64,000 nt of DNA from Glaciecola sp964418575 (GCA_964418575.1 CAYQMI010000002.1:1-64000); one strand, 5' to 3'. Positions 54,342-64,000 are shown, counted from the stretch's first letter. Made by a program: numbers and translations. The notes: generated from the sequence alone by a model not told the origin.

Positions 54342-54599
54342 CTAATTTGCAGGAGTCGAAATCGCGCTTTGATATGCCCCAGTACCCCATAAAGGCACGG
54401 TGGATAAACTATGTTTAAAGCTACCTGAGGTCTCTTTTGTAGAATACGAAACATACATCAAAGACTGCGATTTGGCATCGTAAATACGTCTTACCTTCAT
54501 GTTTTTGAAAAAGATGCTTTTTGATTTTTTAAACACCACTTCGCCCGAGGGTGACTTATCAATACTTGCAAACATCGCCAGTGTAATTGGACCGGTTTG
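54342..54599 (-). CDS. creA: CreA-family protein, 5' end lost in gap
   Basis: The C-terminal 85 residues are readable from the gap edge. QTGPITLAM, GEVVFKKSKSIFFKNMKVRRIYDAK and SLMYVSYSTK align well with E. coli CreA. CreA is a periplasmic protein of about 157 residues with unknown function. Any ATG near 54575 is internal; the true start lies in or beyond the gap. Confidence 0.85.
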   Translation of the reverse strand, partial: QTGPITLAMFASIDKSPSGEVVFKKSKSIFFKNMKVRRIYDAKSQSLMYVSYSTKETSGSFKHSLSTVPLWGTGAYQSAISTPAN

Positions 54600-54699
54600 N
54601 NNNNNNNNNNNNNNNNNNNNNNNNNNNNNNNNNNNNNNNNNNNNNNNNNNNNNNNNNNNNNNNNNNNNNNNNNNNNNNNNNNNNNNNNNNNNNNNNNNN
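54600..54699. other. 100-N scaffold gap
   Basis: The gap truncates creA on its left and borders the MITE-like repeat on its right, which probably caused the assembly break. Confidence 0.85.
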
Positions 54700-55010
54700 T
54701 TTAATATGATCCCGCCGGATATATTACTAACGAAGAAACGTCATCCTCGCGAAGGCGGGGACCTCGCTAATATTGCTGTAATGCGAAAGTTAACAGTCGA
54801 TATAGCTTCTTTTGTTGTTTTGGGAGATTACCGCTTTCGCGGTAATGACGGTAAATTGCTTAAACGAACAGCGTTGCGCCTTCGCGGAGATGACAAATAG
54901 GCTTTGAATAAGACACTTAGGTTTTAAATAAAATATGGTTTTAGTTCCATCGGCTTGCGTGTAGCATTACGCATCTTGCATTAGCAAACACTTTTAACAT
55001 AGGAAATTTT
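54700..55010. other. Spacer with repeat before the M1 peptidase
   Basis: About 310 bp with no credible gene. It holds the MITE-like repeat (54740-54849) and its flanking extension to 54885, then the peptidase leader. Confidence 0.6.
54740..54849 (-). repeat. MITE-like dispersed repeat, copy 2 (inverted)
   Basis: A 110-bp unit whose reverse complement aligns with 10770-10880, including the central GCATTACAGCAATATT. The outer bases are GTCAT...ATGAC. A neighbouring GCGAAGGC-type palindrome continues to 54895. Confidence 0.7.
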
Positions 55011-56918
55011 ATGCGCTTAGCTGCTTATACAGTAATTGCTGCTTTATTTTTTACGTTTGGCTGTTCGAAGAACCCGTCAGCTGAATCAACGAATGTCAGC
55101 AGTACACAACAAGAACGCGCTGTTCAGAGCATTAGTTCAAACCGTATTAAGCCCGACCAAGACTATCACTCTTATGCAAATACCGACGAAGTCATGCTTA
55201 AGCATATCGACTTGGATCTCACTGCCAACTTTGAAACAAAGCAACTAAACGGAAGCGCATTGCTTACTATTGAACGCGTGCAAAGTAGTGCCAATGAGTT
55301 AGTGCTCGATACACGCGCCCTTGATATAAAATCGGTCAGTGCAAATGGAGAAGCACTTAACTACAACTTAGGAAAAAGTGACCCTGATTTAGGCGCGCCC
55401 TTGCGTATTGAATTACCTGAGGGTGTTAATCAGGTCAGCATCACTTACTCTACCTCTCCTGAAGCCTCTGGCGTGCAGTGGCTAACCCCAACGCAAACAG
55501 CGGGTAAACGCCACCCTTTCTTGTTTACGCAAGCTCAAGCGGTACATGCCCGCAGCTTTATTCCTTTGCAAGATTCACCAAAAGTACGTGTAACCTACAA
55601 TGCTACCATCCGCACACCCGAGGCCCTGTTGGCAGTAATGAGCGCAGCTAACGACCCTGAAACTGAGCGTGATGGGGTCTACGAATTTACCATGCAACAG
55701 CCTATTCCATCTTACTTAATTGCCCTTGCAATTGGCGATTTAGAGTTTAAATCGATGGGCGAGCGCACCGGTGTTTACGCTGAACCTGAATTATTAGAAG
55801 CAGCAGCTAAAGAGTTTGAAGACACCGAAAGCATGCTGATTTCTACCGAAGAAAAATATGGGGCATACAGCTGGGACCGCTACGACTTATTAATTTTACC
55901 GCCCTCTTTCCCTTTCGGTGGCATGGAAAATCCGCGTTTGTCGTTTATTACACCTACGGTGATTGCGGGCGATAAAAGTCTTGTGTCTTTAATCGCGCAC
56001 GAATTGGCGCATAGTTGGTCGGGCAACACAGTAACCAATGCCACATGGCGTGATTTGTGGTTGAACGAAGGTTTTACTACCTACCTTACCTACCGCATCA
56101 TGGAAATGATTTACGGTACTGACCGTTACAATATGGAAGCAGTTTTAGGTTATCAGGATTTGCAGGCCGACATAGCCAGCCTACCGGCAAATGATCAAAT
56201 TATGGCGATAGACCTTCGCGGCAGAAATCCCGATGATGTATTTTCAAACATTCCTTATGAAAAGGGCGCGCTGTTTTTACGCGAAATTGAACAAAAAATT
56301 GGTCGCGATAATTTCGATAGCTTCTTACTTGCGTATTTTGACGAATTTGCTTTTAAAAGCATTACTACAGACCAGTTTATTGCTTACCTAGACGAAACCT
56401 TATTAAGCGATTACCCTGATGCGCTCTCAAAAGACCGCATCAATGAGTGGATATTTGAGCCTGGGATCCCAGAGGGTGCGCCTGTACCAGAATCGGACGC
56501 CTTTGCAAAAATTGATACTGCTCGCGCTGGGTTTTTAAGCGGTGATTTAAGCCCTAGCGATATTGAAACAGCTAACTGGACGGTGCATGAATGGCTCTAT
56601 TTCCTGAACAACCTGCCAGAACAATTAAGCGATGAACAACTGCTTGCTTTAGATTCTGCTTTTAATCTCACCGAAAGTCGCAACAACGAAATCGCGCACA
56701 GTTGGCTGATGATTGCGGTGGCTAATGAGTACCGCCCTGCCTACGACAGGCTATACAACTATTTAGTATCGATTGGCCGCAATAAATTAGTTAAGCCGCT
56801 ATACCGGGAGCTGGTGAAAACCGATGAGGGCAAGGCATTTGCAAAACGCGCGTTTGAAGAAGCTAAACCGGGTTATCATCCACTTACTATTAGTGCAAAC
56901 GAAGGCTACTTCGAATAG
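55011..56918 (+). CDS. M1-family aminopeptidase, lipoprotein
   Basis: A 635-residue zinc peptidase of the M1/leukotriene-A4-hydrolase type. The lipobox TFGC (Cys18) indicates membrane anchoring. GGMEN (about 302-306) binds the peptide N-terminus, and HELAH (about 330) with Glu in WLNEGFTT (about 353) bind zinc. It probably digests peptides in the periplasm. Confidence 0.92.
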   Translation: MRLAAYTVIAALFFTFGCSKNPSAESTNVSSTQQERAVQSISSNRIKPDQDYHSYANTDEVMLKHIDLDLTANFETKQLNGSALLTIERVQSSANELVLDTRALDIKSVSANGEALNYNLGKSDPDLGAPLRIELPEGVNQVSITYSTSPEASGVQWLTPTQTAGKRHPFLFTQAQAVHARSFIPLQDSPKVRVTYNATIRTPEALLAVMSAANDPETERDGVYEFTMQQPIPSYLIALAIGDLEFKSMGERTGVYAEPELLEAAAKEFEDTESMLISTEEKYGAYSWDRYDLLILPPSFPFGGMENPRLSFITPTVIAGDKSLVSLIAHELAHSWSGNTVTNATWRDLWLNEGFTTYLTYRIMEMIYGTDRYNMEAVLGYQDLQADIASLPANDQIMAIDLRGRNPDDVFSNIPYEKGALFLREIEQKIGRDNFDSFLLAYFDEFAFKSITTDQFIAYLDETLLSDYPDALSKDRINEWIFEPGIPEGAPVPESDAFAKIDTARAGFLSGDLSPSDIETANWTVHEWLYFLNNLPEQLSDEQLLALDSAFNLTESRNNEIAHSWLMIAVANEYRPAYDRLYNYLVSIGRNKLVKPLYRELVKTDEGKAFAKRAFEEAKPGYHPLTISANEGYFE

Positions 56919-57077
56919 CATCCTAGTAAATATGCATTATAATGTTAAGCGCTCGATTGCTATTGGGTAACTGTCGCTTTTATTTTTGTTTAAAGGATAC
57001 TTGAGCGCGCATGTCGCGTTTATGTTTAAAGGATTATTGAATTATATGAAGTTTGCTTTACCAATAGGCTCTGCGAT

Positions 57078-57959
57078 ATGAGTGGTTCAGCTAAATATGT
57101 TGGCATTGATGGCGGTGGAACAAAATGCCGCGCAATTGTTTACGATGCTCAGTTTAATGAGTTGAGCAGTGCAATAGCTGGACCGGCAAATGTCGCCAAA
57201 TATGGCTTGGGTGCCCTTGAAGCAATTATCTCAGCTACCGAAGAAGCCCTACAGGTGCTCGGTAAAGGTATAAATCAAGAATCAGCACAGCTTTTTGTCA
57301 GCGCCGGCCTTGCTGGCGTTAATGTCCTATCAGCGGCTGAAGTTTTGGCCGGTTGGAAACACCCTTTCGCGCGCTTTGACTATACAACCGATATTCATAC
57401 TGCAACACTAGGCGCGCATAGCGGGCAAAATGGTGCTGTGTTAATTGTAGGTACTGGCTCTTGCGCTGCGGCGCTAAAAAACGGGCAACTTACGCAGTTT
57501 GGTGGTCATGGTTTTACCTTAGGCGATAAAGGCAGCGGTGCGTGGCTGGGTAAAATGGCACTTAATAAGGTTCTAGAAGCGTTTGACGGCGTTGGCCCGA
57601 ATACTGCGTTATTGTCGCGCTTGGGCGAACATTTACACATCAGCGAAGCCAGCGACATTGTCGATGTTTACAACCAAGCTGCATCGACTGCTTTTGCAGC
57701 GCTTGCGCCCATTGTTATAAGTACAGCCGAAGACGGCGATGATGTTGCGCTGAGCATTGTAAAAGACGGGGCAAAGTACTTGTCGGCTATTTGTGAACAA
57801 TGCATGGCTATTTCTGGCAAGCGCCTGGCGCTTGTAGGCGGAGTCAGTACTGCTATGCAGCCTTGGCTTTCAAGTTCAGTGTCTCAAAACATTGTTGCCG
57901 CCGAGCATGGTCCCGAGCGCGGTGCGCTTATTTATCAGCAGCACTTAATACAAAGTTAA
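57078..57959 (+). CDS. BadF/BadG-type N-acetylglucosamine kinase-like protein
   Basis: A 293-residue ASKHA-fold kinase. GIDGGGTKCRAIVYD is the phosphate-binding start, and GTGSCAAAL, GDKGSGAWLG and ALVGGVSTAM are the remaining ATP-site motifs. The fold and length fit eukaryote-type N-acetylglucosamine kinases (NagK family). No other amino-sugar genes are adjacent, so the substrate is inferred. Confidence 0.82.
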   Translation: MSGSAKYVGIDGGGTKCRAIVYDAQFNELSSAIAGPANVAKYGLGALEAIISATEEALQVLGKGINQESAQLFVSAGLAGVNVLSAAEVLAGWKHPFARFDYTTDIHTATLGAHSGQNGAVLIVGTGSCAAALKNGQLTQFGGHGFTLGDKGSGAWLGKMALNKVLEAFDGVGPNTALLSRLGEHLHISEASDIVDVYNQAASTAFAALAPIVISTAEDGDDVALSIVKDGAKYLSAICEQCMAISGKRLALVGGVSTAMQPWLSSSVSQNIVAAEHGPERGALIYQQHLIQS

Positions 57960-58087
57960 ATACCTCGGCGCTGTCAGCATTATGTAACAAAAATAAGTGC
58001 ATGAGAGCGCTCCTTAGCTCTACCCCATTGCACTGAAGCTCTCACTGCGCGATACTTGAACAAAATAACGTAAACCTTTAGGTTCAA

Positions 58088-59206
58088 ATGTCAGAAAGTC
58101 ATTTATCCCCTCCTCATAAAAAAAGCTGGCTAAAAATTACCTTAGTCCTTAGCTTTTGGTTAGTCTTAGTTGCTGCAATTATCTTCGCTTTCGTCCGCTC
58201 ACACCAAGCCTCTGAAGCTCGTCAACAAGAGCTAAGCAGTATAATTTGGGATGACCAACTCTTATCGTGCAACAATATTCAAAGCGCTGAACCTACTGAA
58301 GACTTTACAACCTGTGAGGCAATGGCAAAAAACGGCTGGATAGATGCCGCACTTCGCGTCGCTTGGGCCTATTCTCGGGATGGTGAGTATCAAAGCTGGC
58401 AGTCGGTTTATGAATGGTTAGTGTGGCTCAGAGATCATGATGAATACGCCAAGTTACTCAGCTACATCGTGTTGTTTGAAATTGGCGAGTCTGAAGAACT
58501 TAAGCTTGACGGCGAGCGCGGCATTACTAACATGGCAATCGAAAATCAGCCTGCTGCCAGTACCTATCTCGCTACTATGTATTATTTGGGTTTGAATAGC
58601 CTTGAACGTCGCTCAAACATTACATGGTTATTAGAGCGCGCTTATGCCCAGAGCAAATACTGGTTAATGCCCAATGACATTGCGGCAATTTATGGCAACG
58701 GTTATTTAGGTGAAGCAAACCCTGAAAAAGCAAAAGTCTTACTGCTTGAAGCGAGCACTGAAGACTTTCCATTCAATGCGAATAATATCGCCTGGCTATT
58801 TGCTACTACCGACAACCCAGATTTAGCAGACTTCTCGCAAGCACTTGAACTCTCACAACAGGTGGTCGCTGAGCCAGCATATGCTACAAACTATGTGTAT
58901 GTTGATACTTTGGCCGCAGCATACGCCGCTAACGGACAATTTGAAAACGCAGTAGAAACCCAAAAAACGGCGCTTGAACTGTTGCTTGAATCTCATGAGA
59001 ACGCAGATTCTGAGCATCCAGAATTAGATAATTTTAAAACCAGACTGAGCTTATTTCAAAACCAGCAGCGCTATGTCGAACCTGGCATACAAAAAGACGG
59101 CGTTGGTTTTTTTGAAGGTTTAAAAGATGATATTGAACAGACTCTCATAGAGAATTTATATGTAGAGCTTCGTCCACCTAAGATTCAACCTGCACAATCC
59201 GAGTAG
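58088..59206 (+). CDS. Membrane-anchored Sel1/TPR-like protein
   Basis: A 372-residue protein with one transmembrane helix (about 15-37) and a large periplasmic part. The periplasmic region has helical repeats (AASTYLATMYYLG, WLMPNDIAAIYGNGYLGEANPEKAKVLLLEA, NAVETQKTALELLLES) like Sel1/TPR units. It is probably a scaffold; the function is unknown. Confidence 0.7.
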   Translation: MSESHLSPPHKKSWLKITLVLSFWLVLVAAIIFAFVRSHQASEARQQELSSIIWDDQLLSCNNIQSAEPTEDFTTCEAMAKNGWIDAALRVAWAYSRDGEYQSWQSVYEWLVWLRDHDEYAKLLSYIVLFEIGESEELKLDGERGITNMAIENQPAASTYLATMYYLGLNSLERRSNITWLLERAYAQSKYWLMPNDIAAIYGNGYLGEANPEKAKVLLLEASTEDFPFNANNIAWLFATTDNPDLADFSQALELSQQVVAEPAYATNYVYVDTLAAAYAANGQFENAVETQKTALELLLESHENADSEHPELDNFKTRLSLFQNQQRYVEPGIQKDGVGFFEGLKDDIEQTLIENLYVELRPPKIQPAQSE

Positions 59207-59225
59207 GTAGAATAATCTACCAAGG

Positions 59226-59246
59226 GCTGAATACCCTGTATTCAGC
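59226..59246. terminator. Hairpin between convergent genes
   Basis: GCTGAATAC pairs perfectly with GTATTCAGC around CCT. T-runs are weak on both sides, but the convergent position supports a terminator. Confidence 0.45.
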
Positions 59247-59248
59247 GC

Positions 59249-60415
59249 CTAAATATCAGTTGGCTGCACCTCAATATAACCCGCATTCAGCAGATGCATC
59301 AGCAGCAGGGCTAATTGATTTGTTTGAGAGTTGTTAAGCATAAGTGGCAGGCTCAGTTTAGCTTCTAAAAGCAGTGCACAAGTGATTGCTTTTATATCTT
59401 TTTGCACCGAAAACGGCTCGCCATCGATGTAGAAAATGAAATCTTCAGTCTCTTGCTCACCGTAAATTGCTTTTACACCCGGAAGCAATACAAGGTTGCA
59501 ATCGCTTTCAATAATGTCGAGTACTTCATCTAATTCAAAAGCAATCTCGGGTGAGCCATCGGGCAAATTCTGACGAGAAATAAAACGCAGTAATGCTTGC
59601 TCTGCTTCAGGAGTATTAAGCAAATCGACTAAAGACCGCTTAATCCGTGCCATTTCTGCTTTGGTAACGACTTGAGCTCGCGTATTTTCTGTTCTGTATT
59701 GCGCACAATCTGGGTCAGTGTACCGAGTTTGCGAGAGCTGCAGGTTTTCGCCTTCGTCAAGTAAACCATTTAACAATTCAACATTTGTAGGTGCTCTAAA
59801 GCCAATCGAGTAGTTTAAACAGGGTGAAATTGTGGTGCCGCTGTGTGGGTGTAATGGTGGAATATAAATCGCATCACCTTGGTCTAAACTTTGGTCGATT
59901 ACCGCTTCAAATTCAGCTATTTGACTCAGCAGAGGATGTGGCAATACCGTCTCATGCTGAGTGGGTAAACCTACCCGCCATCTGCGGCTACCTTTGCCCT
60001 GCACAATAAATACATCGTATTGATCTATGTGCGCACCAACGCCCGCATCAGGAGTAGAAAAGCTCACCATCACATCGTCCATGCGCCAGTGCCCAATTCG
60101 ACTCACCTTGGCAAACATTGCGTCTACCTCCGGTACGTATCTGTCGACGCCCTGCACTAATAAAGACCACGCACCAACGCAAAGCTCTGTGAAATCGTCT
60201 ATGGGCCCTTGGGTGACCTTCCATTGATTTTGATGAAGCGAAACCAGTCGACTGTCAACTTCCTCCTCTTGTGCTAAACCCGCTAATTCATGCTCATCGA
60301 TAGGGTCTTCAAAATGCTCAAAAAAACCTTTTATCATGCAGGGTTTCTTTTGCCAGTATTGCTCTAAAAAGGTCGCCATATTGAAACGCGGCATGACATA
60401 GCTGTTGTTGCTCAT
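59249..60415 (-). CDS. roxA: Ribosomal protein L16 arginine hydroxylase RoxA (YcfD type)
   Basis: A 388-residue JmjC/cupin 2-oxoglutarate oxygenase. Fe ligands are His129 and Asp131 in GAHIDQYDVF and His191 in LHPHSGTT. The start PRFNMATFLEQYWQKKPCMIKG matches YcfD. The E. coli enzyme hydroxylates an arginine of L16. A winged-helix-like C-terminal part follows. Confidence 0.9.
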   Translation of the reverse strand: MSNNSYVMPRFNMATFLEQYWQKKPCMIKGFFEHFEDPIDEHELAGLAQEEEVDSRLVSLHQNQWKVTQGPIDDFTELCVGAWSLLVQGVDRYVPEVDAMFAKVSRIGHWRMDDVMVSFSTPDAGVGAHIDQYDVFIVQGKGSRRWRVGLPTQHETVLPHPLLSQIAEFEAVIDQSLDQGDAIYIPPLHPHSGTTISPCLNYSIGFRAPTNVELLNGLLDEGENLQLSQTRYTDPDCAQYRTENTRAQVVTKAEMARIKRSLVDLLNTPEAEQALLRFISRQNLPDGSPEIAFELDEVLDIIESDCNLVLLPGVKAIYGEQETEDFIFYIDGEPFSVQKDIKAITCALLLEAKLSLPLMLNNSQTNQLALLLMHLLNAGYIEVQPTDI

Positions 60416-60504
60416 TGGATACTCTTGAAATGGCGCAAAACATGAAAATTATCAAGCAAACGCACTGAATGATTACAATGCGCTTACCATACGGTATTCA
60501 TACT

Positions 60505-61278
60505 CTATTTTTCAATGCCTTTGCCCGTAGCCGCCCAATAAATACCGCCATATAAATGCGCTAGAAATGCATCATCTCTGTAAACCGCCGGAATATGACC
60601 TAAAGCCGTATAAAAAGACCGGCCACCGTCAAATTCGTGATACCAGGCAATCGGGTGAAATTCTCCCATGCCGTCTGACTTTTTACTGCCCCAGTCTGCG
60701 CTTGCGTCGTAAGTAGACTCATCTATTGTGAGCAAGTAATTCAGGTTTTCAGTGTTTGCTGGTAAAAAGTTGTAAAACTCATCGGTAAATAGGTGGCGCT
60801 CTTCAAATGCAGACATGCCAGGAAAGGTATTGTCTTGCTTCACTAGCACGGCGGTTTGGTTGCTCGGGTGTATTTCGAAATAGTGCCCAACCAATTTGCC
60901 ATACCATTCCCATTCATACTCTGTGTCTGATGCCGCATGCACCCCAACAAAGCCCTTTCCCGATTGAATAAAACGCTGAAATGCTCGCTGCTGTTCTTCA
61001 TTAAAAATATCACCGGTGGTGTTAATTAATACAACTGCATCGAACTTACTTAAATAATCATCGTTAATCACCAAATCTGCGAATTCATGCCATTCAAGGC
61101 CAAAGTCGTGACGTGCCGCTAACTCTCTCATCGCAGTTACACTTTCGTGAATAGATGCGTGATGCCAGCCGGCCGTTTTAGTGAATAAAAGGATATTAAA
61201 CTGTTTGGCAGATACCGCTGTGACGTTTGCGAGGCTTAAAAGCACCGCTGCAATAATAGCTAAATAAGATTTTTTCAT
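60505..61278 (-). CDS. Exported ThuA-like protein
   Basis: A 257-residue ThuA (class I glutamine-amidotransferase-like fold) protein with a signal peptide (1-24, AVSAK). Typical segments are ILLFTKTAGWHHASI, GFVGVHAASDTEYEW and AWYHEFDGGRSFYTALGH. ThuA proteins act in disaccharide metabolism; here no trehalose genes adjoin. Confidence 0.88.
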   Translation of the reverse strand: MKKSYLAIIAAVLLSLANVTAVSAKQFNILLFTKTAGWHHASIHESVTAMRELAARHDFGLEWHEFADLVINDDYLSKFDAVVLINTTGDIFNEEQQRAFQRFIQSGKGFVGVHAASDTEYEWEWYGKLVGHYFEIHPSNQTAVLVKQDNTFPGMSAFEERHLFTDEFYNFLPANTENLNYLLTIDESTYDASADWGSKKSDGMGEFHPIAWYHEFDGGRSFYTALGHIPAVYRDDAFLAHLYGGIYWAATGKGIEK

Positions 61279-61531
61279 CTTGGTGATTTCCTGTTTTATC
61301 GAGTTTCTTTTTAACTCGTGAACGCAGTTTAACGCTAAAACGCGCCCGCATGTAAATGCTGATTTTTAATGCAGTAGTTGTGATTTATATTTAAATTTCG
61401 ATAACTTTTAGGTCAAAAAAGATGCAAATCAACAGTGGTAAGCTAATTTAAAATGCCTTAAAGTCATGTAACCCGTTGTAAACGCGGTGCAAAAGCACAT
61501 ATAGACCACACTTTTAACTAAGAGAAATCCT

Positions 61532-62101
61532 ATGAAAAATCGTTTATTTAAAACTACCTTGATGCTCGCAATCGTTGCGCTAGTAACAGCATGTGCATCT
61601 TCTGGCTCTGGCAGCACTGCAGAAAAACGAACTACCATATTAGACATGCAGCAAGATACTTTATCGAAGCTTTATGCTAAAAAACCTGCAGCAAAAGCTG
61701 AAATTGCAGCCTCTCCTGGTTATGCCACCTTCTCTAACGCCAATGTGAATTTGATTTTACTTGCAGCAGGCACTGGATATGGAGTGGTAAACAATCAAGT
61801 CAAAGGCGGTAAAACCTACATGAACATGGCAGAAGGTGGTGTTGGTCTTGGTTTAGGTGCAAAAGACTACCGCATCGTCATGGTCTTTCATACCGAAGCA
61901 GCTATGAATCAATTCGTTGAAAAAGGCTGGACCTTTGGCGGTAATGCTGATGCAGCTGCAAAAGCCGGAAAAAAAGGCGCATCAATTGAAGGAGAGGCCT
62001 ATTACGGTGATGTTAGTGTGTACACCATGACTGAAAGCGGAATCGCACTTCAGGCCACGGTAAAAGGAACTAAATTTTGGAAAGACAGCGAACTTAACTA
62101 A
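61532..62101 (+). CDS. SYLF/YSC84-domain lipoprotein
   Basis: A 189-residue lipoprotein (lipobox VTAC, Cys21). The SYLF/YSC84-like region contains GYGVVNN and GGVGLGLGAKDYRIVMVFH. SYLF domains bind lipids. It is probably in the outer membrane. A strong terminator follows. Confidence 0.8.
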   Translation: MKNRLFKTTLMLAIVALVTACASSGSGSTAEKRTTILDMQQDTLSKLYAKKPAAKAEIAASPGYATFSNANVNLILLAAGTGYGVVNNQVKGGKTYMNMAEGGVGLGLGAKDYRIVMVFHTEAAMNQFVEKGWTFGGNADAAAKAGKKGASIEGEAYYGDVSVYTMTESGIALQATVKGTKFWKDSELN

Positions 62102-62114
62102 GCAACAATACAAT

Positions 62115-62154
62115 AATAAAAGGGGCGTTTGTGTCAACAAGCGCCCCTTTTATT
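62115..62154. terminator. Strong bidirectional terminator
   Basis: A 13-bp perfect stem (AATAAAAGGGGCG and its complement) with a 14-nt loop, flanked by A-rich and T-rich arms, between convergent genes. Confidence 0.85.
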
Positions 62155-62180
62155 GGTTCTAAATATATGCGCTTTATGAC

Positions 62181-64000
62181 TTATTCTGCTTCTTCATCTT
62201 TAGGATTCAGCTTGTCACCTAGGCCTAAACCTGTATCAGGCATTGGGTCGTTTCGCGACGCACCCTCAGCTAAATAAGTATCCATCCAGCGCATAAATCT
62301 TAATGAATAATCATATTGCGCGGCTGCCTTGCGATTACCGTGCCCTTCGCCTGGGTAAAATACCAAACGCACTGGCGTATCGGTACGCACTTTCATCGAG
62401 CGATATAACTCCATCGACTGACTCGGATGCACACGGGTATCCTCCTCACCGTGCATGATTAAGGTTGGCGTAGTGCTCTTGCCAGCATGGTAAATGGGAG
62501 AACGCTCTAGTAAATTCATCCAGTTATCTTCCCACGGCCATTTTAATGAATGCACAAGGTGCATTTCGTTAGGGATATCGCTAGTACCAAATTTAGACAC
62601 TTGATTTGATATACCCACAAAGGCAACCGCCGCGGCAAAATGCTCAGTCAATGCCGTAGCGCCCCACATCGACGCGTATCCGCCATACGAACCGCCCGTA
62701 ATACCAACGCGGTCTTTATTCACAATGCCTGCTTCTACCAACGCATCTACACCATCAACAAGGTCGTTAAACTCTTTTCCGGCATAGTCATCTTGATGCT
62801 GCTTTGCAAAAGCTACACCGCGCCCAGTTGAGCCTCTGTAGTTAGGATAATAAACAGCATAGCCGTCGGCTGCCGCAAACTGACCACCGTCAGAATAGCG
62901 CGTGATCCAGCCGTCGCTATAGTGTGCTTCTGGCCCGCCGTGAACGGTTAGAATCAATGGCCAGCCACCAGAGGGTGCTTCGCCATTTGGTGTAATAAGC
63001 AAACCTTCAATAGTTTCGCCATCGCGTGCTTCATAGGTAAAGGTGGTTTGTGCTGCTAAATCGAGCTCATTTAACCAAGCATTATGGTCTGACAACTTTT
63101 TCGTTTTATTGCGGTCCATCGCAAAAACTTCGCGCGGATGCGCTGGGCTGTCTGCAATAAAGCGTATTTCATCATCACCAATATCAACGCTTCTTACCAC
63201 GATGTCGTCTGGCGTTTTTAAAGTGCGGTCTTCATCACCATCGGTTTCATAAACGACTAAAGCACTCTCTACACCGCGATGCACTGTTGCTAAAATATCG
63301 TCACCTAGCCAGTCGATATCCATTACGCTTTGCGGCTTTTCACTAGTCAGTTGTGTAAAGCTATCGCTGTTGGCTCTCGCCACCATTAGTACGCCTGCTG
63401 ATGTATCAGAGATATCGGTGCCCGCTAAAAATGCTAAATGATCGCCATCTTCCGATAGTTCAAACGCACCCAGTTTACCGGGAATATCAATTTGTGATTT
63501 TACTTCACCCGATTCGATATCAATAAAATATAGGTCTCGACGCATTAATGAATCATCCACTAAATTTGTGGGGGCAGCTGCGAGAACCAAAGTTTCTTCA
63601 TTTGCTGAGACATCAAAGCTAGACACATGTCCGTCGCTATATACCTTTGTCGCTTCGCTATTTTCATCAACCAAGCTCACCGACCAAAGTGATGCCAAAC
63701 GCTGGTCTTCCTCATACACAAAAGCCTTAAATCCCTTGTCTTTAAAGTCTTCTTTTTCATCTTTTTCTCGAGCAACAAAATGCAGAGTGGTGCCATCGTT
63801 ACTGACTCGGTAATCACCAATTGATGTGTCGAATTCAAATACTTTTTGAGCTTCACCACCGGCTAAGGATATTGAATAAAGCGAGGTGTTTTCATCGCCA
63901 TCTCGCTTGGTTTTGAAAAATAGAGTATTGCTGTCTTGGCTAAATTGCAGAGCAGAAATAGCGCCTTCGCTGCCAATGAACTTAGTTGGTTTACCATCAC
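62181..64000 (-). CDS. S9-family prolyl oligopeptidase, cut by right edge
   Basis: The C-terminal 605 or so residues are visible; the frame stays open to the window end, and the apparent start at 63719 is only an internal GTG. The N-terminal part is a beta-propeller (repeats such as GDYRVSNDGTTLHFV), followed by the alpha/beta hydrolase domain. The triad is Ser in GGSYGGYAS, Asp in GEEDTRVHPS and His in GEGHGNRK. It is a DPP4/acylaminoacyl-type peptidase. Convergent with the SYLF gene. Confidence 0.92.
   Translation of the reverse strand, partial: DGKPTKFIGSEGAISALQFSQDSNTLFFKTKRDGDENTSLYSISLAGGEAQKVFEFDTSIGDYRVSNDGTTLHFVAREKDEKEDFKDKGFKAFVYEEDQRLASLWSVSLVDENSEATKVYSDGHVSSFDVSANEETLVLAAAPTNLVDDSLMRRDLYFIDIESGEVKSQIDIPGKLGAFELSEDGDHLAFLAGTDISDTSAGVLMVARANSDSFTQLTSEKPQSVMDIDWLGDDILATVHRGVESALVVYETDGDEDRTLKTPDDIVVRSVDIGDDEIRFIADSPAHPREVFAMDRNKTKKLSDHNAWLNELDLAAQTTFTYEARDGETIEGLLITPNGEAPSGGWPLILTVHGGPEAHYSDGWITRYSDGGQFAAADGYAVYYPNYRGSTGRGVAFAKQHQDDYAGKEFNDLVDGVDALVEAGIVNKDRVGITGGSYGGYASMWGATALTEHFAAAVAFVGISNQVSKFGTSDIPNEMHLVHSLKWPWEDNWMNLLERSPIYHAGKSTTPTLIMHGEEDTRVHPSQSMELYRSMKVRTDTPVRLVFYPGEGHGNRKAAAQYDYSLRFMRWMDTYLAEGASRNDPMPDTGLGLGDKLNPKDEEAE

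Overview
The window reads as part of a draft chromosome of a marine-type heterotrophic gammaproteobacterium, most likely near Alteromonadales. This is inferred from the gene set: AcnD/PrpF-type methylcitrate cycle, GSH-dependent formaldehyde oxidation, periplasmic cis/trans fatty-acid isomerase, RoxA-type cupin, a large TonB-dependent receptor and HtpX. No rRNA, tRNA, CRISPR array or prophage was seen. Three 100-N runs are scaffold gaps (12445-12544, 42867-42966, 54600-54699).

Layout. 1-3618: leftward signalling operon of an HTH-receiver protein, a PhnD-type binding protein, a histidine kinase and a response regulator cut by the left edge. 3801-10476: leftward methylcitrate-cycle operon GntR-prpB-prpC-acnD-prpF, with a 16-bp palindromic operator before the regulator gene and a second core copy inside it. 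10477-12358: a repeat-rich spacer, a hypothetical gene, arfB and a DUF2721 membrane protein. 12895-16847: a beta-solenoid lipoprotein, a PAS-only protein and frmAB. 16804-20354: leftward modABC plus an alpha/beta hydrolase. 20543-25653: cold-shock protein, Cti, Fe-alcohol dehydrogenase and a thioesterase. 25689-29744: META lipoprotein, exported KatG and HtpX. 29810-38550: TPR-methyltransferase, AraC regulator, YHS protein, a DUF305-LVIVD fusion, an ECF sigma/ArsI-like pair, and a RAYT transposase flanked by its REP-like repeats.

38629-49862 is the most interesting block: a leftward set of a PrpR-type sigma54 activator, TonB receptor, family III CoA-transferase, HMG-CoA-lyase-like enzyme, hydantoinase A and B, and a cysteine hydrolase. 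Upstream of the activator there is a near-consensus -24/-12 promoter (49954-49970), and 130-150 bp further up two palindromes spaced exactly 20 bp apart. Together they suggest a self-activated catabolic regulon: import, ATP-dependent opening of a cyclic amide, deamidation, CoA activation, and C-C cleavage. The substrate is unknown.

50395-64000: a divergent Cache-type hybrid kinase, a Tat-exported Gfo/Idh/MocA oxidoreductase with a VOC protein, a CreA fragment broken by a gap, an M1 peptidase, an N-acetylglucosamine-kinase-like protein, a Sel1-like membrane protein, RoxA, a ThuA protein, a SYLF lipoprotein, and an S9 peptidase running off the right edge.
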